From Verrucomicrobia bacterium UBA3214 (lineage in GTDB: Bacteria > Verrucomicrobiota > Kiritimatiellia > RFP12 > UBA1067): a DNA stretch of 6,096 nt. Numbering within the stretch: the first letter of the stretch is position 1; each line of letters begins with the position of its first letter. The translations under genes were made by a program, and so were the position numbers. Below are positions 1 to 5,222 of the stretch, piece after piece. The stretch is taken from NCBI GenBank assembly GCA_002363575.1, contig DEWI01000140.1, positions 4,249 through 10,344 on the forward strand, given 5' to 3'. A model generated the notes under the pieces. The model was given only the letters and a program-made list of their open reading frames with translations, ran no database searches and was not told where the DNA came from.

Positions 1-68
1 TTGCCGCGCTTTTTTCGCCCGCCAATCGAGTCGTGCCAAAAAATGGGTAAACACGAGGCGCGGCCCCA

Positions 69-98
69 TTGACGCGGAGGGGGGCAATATAGTAAAAT
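69..98 (+). promoter_or_regulatory. Sigma-70-type promoter of the enolase gene
   Basis: A -35 hexamer TTGACG (69-74, 5 of 6 consensus bases) lies 18 bp upstream of a -10 hexamer TAAAAT (93-98, 5 of 6). The -10 sits in an AT-rich island (86-100) that stands out from the GC-rich surroundings. Transcription would begin near 104-106 and give a leader of about 57 nt before the enolase ATG. No operator-like dyad is visible, which fits a constitutively expressed glycolytic gene. The assignment is by consensus match only. The overlapping TATAGT at 88-93 is a worse choice because its spacer would be 13 bp. Confidence 0.75.
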
Positions 99-161
99 AT
101 AGGGCGTTTGAACACGAACGGCCGCGGGAGACCAGCGGCTCAAAAAGCAAGGAAAAGATAA

Positions 162-1442
<1,281 letters not shown>

Positions 1443-1451
1443 CCTCTGCGC

Positions 1452-1488
1452 GGGCGGCCGTCGTTTCCGGCGGCCGCCCCGTCTGTCT
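1452..1488 (+). terminator. Terminator-like hairpin after enolase
   Basis: A perfect 9-bp stem, GGGCGGCCG (1452-1460) with CGGCCGCCC (1471-1479), encloses a 10-nt loop and starts 9 nt after the enolase stop. The stem is almost all G-C and therefore very stable. The tail that follows (CGTCTGTCT) is only partly T-rich, so this is a weak match to the classical intrinsic terminator. Its position right behind a housekeeping gene makes termination the simplest role. mRNA 3'-end protection is the alternative. Confidence 0.65.
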
Positions 1489-1583
1489 GCGCGCCGCTCG
1501 CCGAATGCGGCAAGCCCGGAAGGGTGGCCCGGCGGCGGGCGCAGATTGAAAGCAACGGCCGGAAAGGCGCCGGAGGCGCTTGA

Positions 1584-1628
1584 CCGGCCTTTCCAACGCC
1601 CCGCCGGCGTCATTCGGCGGAAGGCCGG
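1584..1628. repeat. Compound inverted repeat between eno and the DUF4861 gene
   Basis: The outer arms CCGGCCTT (1584-1591) and AAGGCCGG (1621-1628) are perfect complements. Inside them CCGCCG (1601-1606) pairs with CGGCGG (1615-1620). The two stems abut on the 3' side and are separated by a 9-nt bulge on the 5' side, giving 14 pairs in total. It ends 56 nt before the chosen start of the next gene. It could be a second terminator behind enolase or a leader structure of the DUF4861 mRNA. GC-rich DNA produces such dyads fairly often by chance. Confidence 0.45.
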
Positions 1629-1674
1629 CGCGGCGGCGCGGCGAAGCGCACGCGATGCGCCCGGCGAAGATTTC

Positions 1675-1680
1675 GAGGTG
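1675..1680 (+). promoter_or_regulatory. Ribosome binding site that decides the DUF4861 start
   Basis: GAGGTG lies 4 nt before the ATG at 1685; measured from its GAGG core the spacing is 6 nt. In-frame ATGs further upstream at 1580 and 1655 lack a comparable Shine-Dalgarno sequence, so 1685 is preferred. The 1655 start would add ten residues including Arg, Lys and Arg. That would give a more conventional positively charged signal-peptide n-region, so it cannot be excluded. Confidence 0.6.
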
Positions 1681-1684
1681 TGAC

Positions 1685-2500
1685 ATGTCAGCAATTGCAA
1701 TGATATTCGCGGCCGCTTGCATGTGCGGTGTCGTGCCGGAGCATGCAAACGATTTCTTCTGGGAAAACGACAAATTCGGCATGCGCGCCTACGGGCCCGG
1801 CGATCCGCACGTGTGGAGCGGGTTCGACGTGTTCAACAAACTCGACGACGCGCGCGCGACGTGCGGCTGGGTGCTGCGCAACAGCGCGGCGTGCGGCGAT
1901 TGGACGCGGATTCCGTACGAAGGGATTTTGGACAACTACACTCTCGGCGCCGGCAGGGGCTGCGGCGGAATCGCGATGTATGCCGACGGGGAGTGGAAGA
2001 CTTTCCCGAACTGGAAGACGTGCCGCATAATCGAGAACACCCCGGAGCGCTGCGAATTCGAGCTTGTGTATCCGGCGTTTTCCGCGGCCGGCGAAATGAC
2101 TTGCCATATAACGCTCGAGAAGGGTGCGCGCTTTTTCAAGAATACCGTGACGTTCGAAAAGGAGATGCGCGATTTCCTCGCAGGGCCGGGAATCGACGTC
2201 GCCGCAACGCGCGGCCATGTCGGGATGCTCTGGCAAGACGAAGCCGCCAGCATAATCGCGCTTTTCGAAGACCCCAAGAGCGAGACCGAAGGCGCAACGG
2301 CGACGGCGATTTTCCTCGATCCGGCCATCGCCGGCACCGCGCGAATACTTACCGATGCGCAAGGTTGCAGGGTTTTGGCGACAAATCGCCGTTCGTTTAC
2401 GTATTACGCCGGAGCGGCGTGGTCGAAAGCCGCCGAGATCGTCACTCCCCAGCAATGGCGCATGGCGCTAGAGCTTCATCGTTCCAGAGTGCAAAAGTAG
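1685..2500 (+). CDS. Exported DUF4861-family protein
   Basis: This 271-aa protein resembles the DUF4861 family, whose biochemical activity I do not know; members are often found among pectin or other polysaccharide utilisation genes. Recognisable family blocks are FFWENDKFGMRAYGPG (residues 24-39), SGFDVF (45-50), DNYTLGAGRGCGG (83-95) and, near the C-terminus, YYAGAAWSKA (240-249). The first 21 or so residues are hydrophobic and end in Glu-His-Ala just before Asn-Asp-Phe, which suggests Sec-dependent export. The n-region has no positive charge if translation starts at 1685 (see the ribosome binding site entry). Cys12 after three alanines is a poor lipobox. I recall many family members as longer, so this may be a compact form with little beyond the core domain. 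No clear promoter was found in the 242-bp gap behind enolase. Family membership is from motif recall and would be settled by a Pfam search; enzymatic function is unknown. Confidence 0.85.
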   Translation: MSAIAMIFAAACMCGVVPEHANDFFWENDKFGMRAYGPGDPHVWSGFDVFNKLDDARATCGWVLRNSAACGDWTRIPYEGILDNYTLGAGRGCGGIAMYADGEWKTFPNWKTCRIIENTPERCEFELVYPAFSAAGEMTCHITLEKGARFFKNTVTFEKEMRDFLAGPGIDVAATRGHVGMLWQDEAASIIALFEDPKSETEGATATAIFLDPAIAGTARILTDAQGCRVLATNRRSFTYYAGAAWSKAAEIVTPQQWRMALELHRSRVQK

Positions 2501-2531
2501 GCGCGGCGCCGGCGCATTTGGCGGCGGCGGA

Positions 2532-2560
2532 TGCATGCGGCCTTTTGCATGGCGCATGCA
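2532..2560. repeat. Stem-loop downstream of the DUF4861 gene
   Basis: TGCATGCG (2532-2539) and CGCATGCA (2553-2560) form a perfect 8-bp stem around a 13-nt loop, starting 32 nt after the DUF4861 stop. No T-tract follows, so intrinsic termination is uncertain. Protection of the mRNA 3' end is equally possible. Confidence 0.5.
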
Positions 2561-2612
2561 ACCGCGTCAAGCCCCGGACGGAAGGGACCAAAACACCAGA
2601 AACGACTTAAAA

Positions 2613-2636
2613 GCTTCTCCTCCCCGGGGGGAAAGC
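2613..2636 (+). repeat. Short imperfect stem-loop
   Basis: GCTT (2613-2616) pairs with AAGC (2633-2636). After one C-A mismatch, TCCTC (2618-2622) pairs with GGGGG (2627-2631) using two G-U wobbles and leaves a CCCG loop. The wobbles make it an RNA-level structure of the + strand if it is real. It ends 5 nt before the much stronger hairpin at 2642, so the two could form a tandem pair. Confidence 0.35.
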
Positions 2637-2641
2637 CGCTT

Positions 2642-2682
2642 AGGGCGGTGCGATTCTGCTTTGGCAGAGTTGCGCCGCCTTT
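2642..2682 (+). terminator. 18-pair hairpin with UUUG loop, possible terminator or structured RNA
   Basis: Bases 2642-2659 pair continuously with 2664-2681 around the four-base loop TTTG (2660-2663), with no bulge or mismatch. Fourteen pairs are Watson-Crick and four are G-U wobbles (2643/2680, 2649/2674, 2652/2671, 2654/2669). On the - strand those four become A-C mismatches, so the structure is intact only in + strand RNA. That suggests selection on a transcript read in the direction of the DUF4861 gene, whose stop lies 141 nt upstream. The T-tail is short (TTT at 2680-2682, partly inside the stem), so it is an atypical terminator. A processing site or part of a small RNA are alternatives. 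Confidence 0.6.
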
Positions 2683-2705
2683 GCATCTTGCATCGCAAGC
2701 CGATG

Positions 2706-2849
2706 TGATACCTATCGCCTCCGCAACCGATACCTATCGTCTCCGCGGCCGATAGTTATCGGTCGAGCAAGCGATACCTATCGGTTGGTGAAGCGATATG
2801 TATCGGCCGGAGCGGCGATAGGTATCGGTTGGAGCGGCGACAGGCGTCG
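2706..2849. repeat. Seven-unit tandem array of 12-bp palindromes at exact 22-bp period
   Basis: The unit is CGATA-NN-TATCG, a palindrome with 5-bp arms and a variable two-base centre. Copies start at 2706, 2728, 2750, 2772, 2794, 2816 and 2838. The centres are CC, CC, GT, CC, TG, GG and GG. Units 2 to 6 have perfect arms. Unit 1 has one changed end base (TG for CG), and unit 7 (CGACAGGCGTCG) has drifted by transitions. The 10-nt spacers are not identical; the right-hand ones resemble GTTGGAGCGG and the left-hand ones resemble its reverse complement. The array is therefore also one large imperfect dyad about the centre 2777/2778. Between 2724-2777 and 2778-2831, 42 of 54 positions are Watson-Crick complements plus one wobble, including a perfect 16-bp outer segment (2724-2739 with 2816-2831). 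A period of 22 bp is about two helical turns. The 22-bp period is not a multiple of three, so this is not coding. Function is unknown. Confidence 0.9.
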
Positions 2850-3049
2850 GTTCGGGAGTGACGCCTGCCGCTGCTGGTGTTCGCCGGGAACTTCTTCGGT
2901 TTGCCGCGAGGCGGACTCGTCCTCTTTCTTCGTGGAGGCCGGATCGCGGCCGTGCATATCGCGGCGCTTGCAGGGCGCGAGCGGTCGATGCGGGCAATCG
3001 GTTGTTCGCATCCGGGCTGTCGATCCGTCCGCCCGTGCGCGGCTGTTTT

Positions 3050-3058
3050 TGGTATAAT
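3050..3058 (+). promoter_or_regulatory. Extended -10 promoter of the GH36-like gene
   Basis: TGGTATAAT is a perfect -10 hexamer (3053-3058) with the upstream TGn extension, after a run of five T. No acceptable -35 hexamer is found 16-18 bp upstream, where the sequence is GC-rich. That fits an extended -10 or activator-dependent promoter. Transcription would start near 3064-3066, giving a leader of about 200 nt. The hexamer lies inside the near-palindrome GGTAT-A-ATACC (3051-3061). Confidence 0.6.
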
Positions 3059-3083
3059 ACCTTGCACGGGATGCTCGTTTTCT

Positions 3084-3199
3084 GTCCGGCGGTCGCGGGA
3101 TGAAGGGTGCGGGGGCGTCCGTTTTCCCGCCGGACCGTGAATCGAGACGGCGGCGAGGGGCAAGGAGAAGAAAAGGGCGTCCGACTTCCGGCGGGAGGG
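3084..3199 (+). promoter_or_regulatory. Leader with mutually exclusive stems upstream of the GH36-like gene
   Basis: Three segments can pair in two alternative ways. Segment A, GTCCGGCGG (3084-3092), is fully complementary to CCGCCGGAC in segment B (3127-3135), a 9-bp stem. Segment B read as TCCCGCCGGA (3125-3134) is fully complementary to TCCGGCGGGA in segment C (3187-3196). That 10-bp stem can be extended by three U-G wobbles (3122-3124 with 3197-3199). A-B and B-C cannot form together, as in attenuators and riboswitch expression platforms. No T-tract follows either stem, and the start-site AGGA (3251-3254) is outside both, so the mechanism is unclear. In DNA this rich in CCGG words, chance is a serious alternative. 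Confidence 0.3.
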
Positions 3200-3263
3200 A
3201 GATCGGCAGCAAATCCGGTATTTCAAATCAGCCGACAAGGCGACTTTAAAAGGAAATCAAGCG

Positions 3264-5111
3264 ATGACAAGATATTCGATCGCAGTATGCAGCGCCTTCG
3301 CCGCGCTTTGCGCGGCCGCCGCGCCGTTCAACCAGAAGATCGCGGCGCCATGCGCCGGCGAAGTCGAGATCGCTTGCAAGACGCCCGACCGATGGGCGTT
3401 TGCGGCGCAGGCGAAAGAAATCGCGCCCGGCGTCGGCGAACTCGCGATACGGCTCTCGGCCGGCGAACCTCTGCCGCCGCCAAATTTCACGGTGTCGTTC
3501 GCGACGGATCAGCTCGGCATATACCGGCGCTGGACCTCCGCTGCCAGCAAAACGGGAATGCCGCCGGATTGGGCGTGCGGAATCGACTCCCGCCTTTGCG
3601 GCGGAATGCCGCTTGTCGCGCTTATCGACGATGCAGACCGCAACCGCATGACGCTGACCGTCAGCGAAGCGAAGAGACTCCTCAAGATGAAATCCGGGCT
3701 TCGCGAGGAAGATGCGAAGGTGGTTTGGGAGATCGAATTCTTCCCGGAGCCTGAAGCCTCCATCGACAACTACGAGGTGAGATTGCGTTTCGATGCGCGC
3801 GATGTGTTTTTCGGCGAAGCGATCTCCGGCGGCATTGAATGGATAGGCTTGAAAGCCGCGAAAGTGCCGGCCTCCGCATTCGAGCCGCTCTATTCCACGT
3901 GGTATTCGTTCCACCAGAATCTGACGGACCGCGATATCGAGGAAGAGTGCGCGCTCGCCGCAAAGCTTGGCATGAAGACGCTCATCCTGGACGACGGCTG
4001 GCAGACGGACGACACGCAACGCGGCTATGCGTGGTGCGGCGATTGGGAAGTCTCGAAGCGCCGCTTCCCCGACATGGCCGCGCACGTGGCGAAGATCCAC
4101 GCGCTCGGCATGAAGTACGTGCTGTGGTATGCGCCGCCGTTCATCGGCATCCATTCCAAGAACTACGGGCGCTTCAAGGGGAAATATCTCTATTTCGAGC
4201 GCGGCGACGAAGCGGCTGTCCTCGATCCGCGATTCCCGGAAGTCCGCGAGTTCCTGTGCGGAGTTTTCACGAAGGCCGTGACAGATTGGGATATAGACGG
4301 CTTCAAAATCGATTTCGTCTATAGATTCAAGTTCAAGGGGGCCGATCCCGCAGTGGCGGAGAACTACGCAGGGCGCGACATAAAATCGCTGCCTGAAGCG
4401 GTGGACGTCCTCATGAAAGAGATACATGCCGCCGTGACGGCGCTGAAGCCGGACGCGCTCATCGAGTTCCGCCAGCCGTACGCCGGGCCCGGCATGCTGC
4501 AATACGGCAATATGTTCCGCGCGAGCGACTGCCCGGGCGACATCGAACAGAATCGTTGCCGTATCGCGAATCTGCGCCTCACGTCTGGCGATGCTGCCGT
4601 CCATTCGGATATGCTCATGTGGAACGCCAAGGACACTCCGCAAAATGCAGCCCGCTTTGTTCTCGCCTCGCTCTTCGGCGTTGTGCAGTATTCCGTCATG
4701 CTCCGGACTCTGCCGGAAGACCATAGGAAAATGCTCGCCCACTGGATAGATTTCTCCCTGCGCCATCGCGATGCGCTCCTGCATGGAAAATTCCGTCCGC
4801 ACGCATTCGGGCACAATTATCCGTCGATCGTCGCGGAAAACGCGGCCGAGCGCATCGTCGCGGTTTACGATGGCGCGAGCGTGGCGCGATGTGGCGAGGC
4901 CGACAGGGATGTGTATGTTATCAACGCGACGCAGGACGAATCTGTTTTCGCAGAGTTCGGCGGCGACGGCGAAGCGGAAATTTTCGATACGTTCGGAGCG
5001 AAAGTCGGCTCTGCTCCGGTCAAGGGAGGCGTCGGGCGCTTAGCCGTGCCGCAGGGCGGGTACGCCGCCGTCAAGTTCCATCCGGGACGCCCGGCGGCGC
5101 TTGCGCCGTAA
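3264..5111 (+). CDS. Exported GH36-like (clan GH-D) glycoside hydrolase, putative alpha-galactosidase
   Basis: This 615-aa protein most likely hydrolyses alpha-glycosidic linkages with retention, as in family GH36 (melibiase). Residues 1-20 are an Ala-rich signal peptide with Arg3, so it probably works outside the cytoplasm. An N-terminal beta-sandwich region (about 25-200) precedes a TIM barrel (about 205-500) and a small beta C-terminal domain (about 520-605). Barrel motifs are STWYSF (211-216) and LILDDGWQ (240-247). DGFKIDF (345-351) carries the expected nucleophile Asp350. RASDCPGD (419-426) carries the expected acid/base Asp422, and HSDMLMW (447-453) follows. Catalytic roles are by analogy to GH36. 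The usual GH36 Cys-x-x-Gly-Gly-Gly-Arg signature is absent, replaced by a block containing EFRQPYAGPG (401-410). This is therefore a divergent subgroup, and galactose specificity is uncertain. It is shorter than typical GH36 enzymes (about 700 aa). AGGA (3251-3254) lies 9 nt before the ATG. Its regulator candidate is convergent downstream. Confidence 0.85.
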   Translation: MTRYSIAVCSAFAALCAAAAPFNQKIAAPCAGEVEIACKTPDRWAFAAQAKEIAPGVGELAIRLSAGEPLPPPNFTVSFATDQLGIYRRWTSAASKTGMPPDWACGIDSRLCGGMPLVALIDDADRNRMTLTVSEAKRLLKMKSGLREEDAKVVWEIEFFPEPEASIDNYEVRLRFDARDVFFGEAISGGIEWIGLKAAKVPASAFEPLYSTWYSFHQNLTDRDIEEECALAAKLGMKTLILDDGWQTDDTQRGYAWCGDWEVSKRRFPDMAAHVAKIHALGMKYVLWYAPPFIGIHSKNYGRFKGKYLYFERGDEAAVLDPRFPEVREFLCGVFTKAVTDWDIDGFKIDFVYRFKFKGADPAVAENYAGRDIKSLPEAVDVLMKEIHAAVTALKPDALIEFRQPYAGPGMLQYGNMFRASDCPGDIEQNRCRIANLRLTSGDAAVHSDMLMWNAKDTPQNAARFVLASLFGVVQYSVMLRTLPEDHRKMLAHWIDFSLRHRDALLHGKFRPHAFGHNYPSIVAENAAERIVAVYDGASVARCGEADRDVYVINATQDESVFAEFGGDGEAEIFDTFGAKVGSAPVKGGVGRLAVPQGGYAAVKFHPGRPAALAP

Positions 5112-5168
5112 GGCAGCCCGTGCAAATCCGCCTGCGGGATTCGCGGCGGGCGGGGCGGCGGAAACCCT

Positions 5169-5180
5169 GTTCCCGGGAAC
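5169..5180. repeat. Perfect 12-bp palindrome in the convergent gap
   Basis: GTTCCCGGGAAC is fully self-complementary and lies 57 bp past the stop of the GH36-like gene and 42 bp from the regulator stop. It may be a protein-binding site or a small cruciform. Its position between convergent 3' ends does not suggest a promoter operator. Confidence 0.5.
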
Positions 5181-5182
5181 GC

Positions 5183-5214
5183 GGCGCGGCGCGCGCTCTG
5201 GTGCGGGCCGCGCT
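5183..5214. terminator. GC-rich hairpin between convergent genes, possible bidirectional terminator
   Basis: GCGCGGC (5184-5190) pairs perfectly with GCCGCGC (5207-5213). After a single G-G mismatch the stem continues with CGCG (5192-5195) against TGCG (5202-5205), leaving a six-base loop. It lies 8 bp beyond the regulator stop and 71 bp beyond the hydrolase stop, where a shared terminator is expected. There is no T-tract on either strand, so confidence is limited. Confidence 0.45.
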
Positions 5215-5222
5215 ACCGGCAT

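Larger units (their letters stand above)
2501..3263. other. 763-bp gene-free region rich in dyads
   Basis: No open frame here looks like a real gene: candidates on both strands lack ribosome binding sites, run through the 22-bp repeats or give low-complexity Arg/Ser/Pro-rich translations. In order, the region contains a 10-bp palindrome just after the DUF4861 stop (2506-2515), a stem-loop at 2532-2560, a stem-loop at 2613-2636, an 18-pair hairpin at 2642-2681, the palindrome array (2706-2849), about 200 bp with no feature I can name (2850-3049), an extended -10 promoter (3050-3058), and the leader of the GH36-like gene. The stretch 2850-3049 could hold an unrecognised regulatory site, but I see no repeat or motif there beyond a possible decayed eighth repeat near 2860-2870. 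Confidence 0.7.

Noticed and set aside
10..50. Possible terminator tail or end of an upstream gene (TTTTTT at 10-15, TAA at 48-50)
   Set aside because: The stem or coding part would lie outside the window, so neither can be supported from this sequence.
1546..1575. TTGAAA as a -35 for the DUF4861 gene
   Set aside because: The region 16-18 bp downstream is GC-rich and offers no -10 hexamer.
1688..2455. Open frame of 255 codons on the - strand opposite the DUF4861 gene
   Set aside because: It is an Arg/Ala-rich shadow of the sense gene with no recognisable motif and no convincing ribosome binding site.
2706..2849. CRISPR array
   Set aside because: The repeat is only 12 bp, the spacers are 10 bp and related to one another, and no cas gene is present.
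2706..2849. Plasmid-type iterons or a replication origin
   Set aside because: Seven repeats at 22 bp recall iteron origins, but there is no replication initiator gene, DnaA box or AT-rich unwinding region in view, the units are palindromic, and the neighbours are chromosomal housekeeping and catabolic genes.
2785..3140. + strand open frames of 81 to 90 codons in the 2850-3140 region
   Set aside because: Overlapping alternatives in several frames have no Shine-Dalgarno support and no recognisable domain; some cross the promoter of the next gene.
2756..3238. - strand open frames of about 87 to 160 codons running into the palindrome array
   Set aside because: They read through noncoding repeats with a period that is not a multiple of three, and the translations are low-complexity Arg/Ser/Pro-rich sequence.
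3246..4814. Open frame of 522 codons on the - strand opposite the GH36-like gene
   Set aside because: It lies antisense to a gene with clear catalytic motifs, its translation resembles no family I know, and long antisense frames are expected in GC-rich genes because stop-generating codons are rare.
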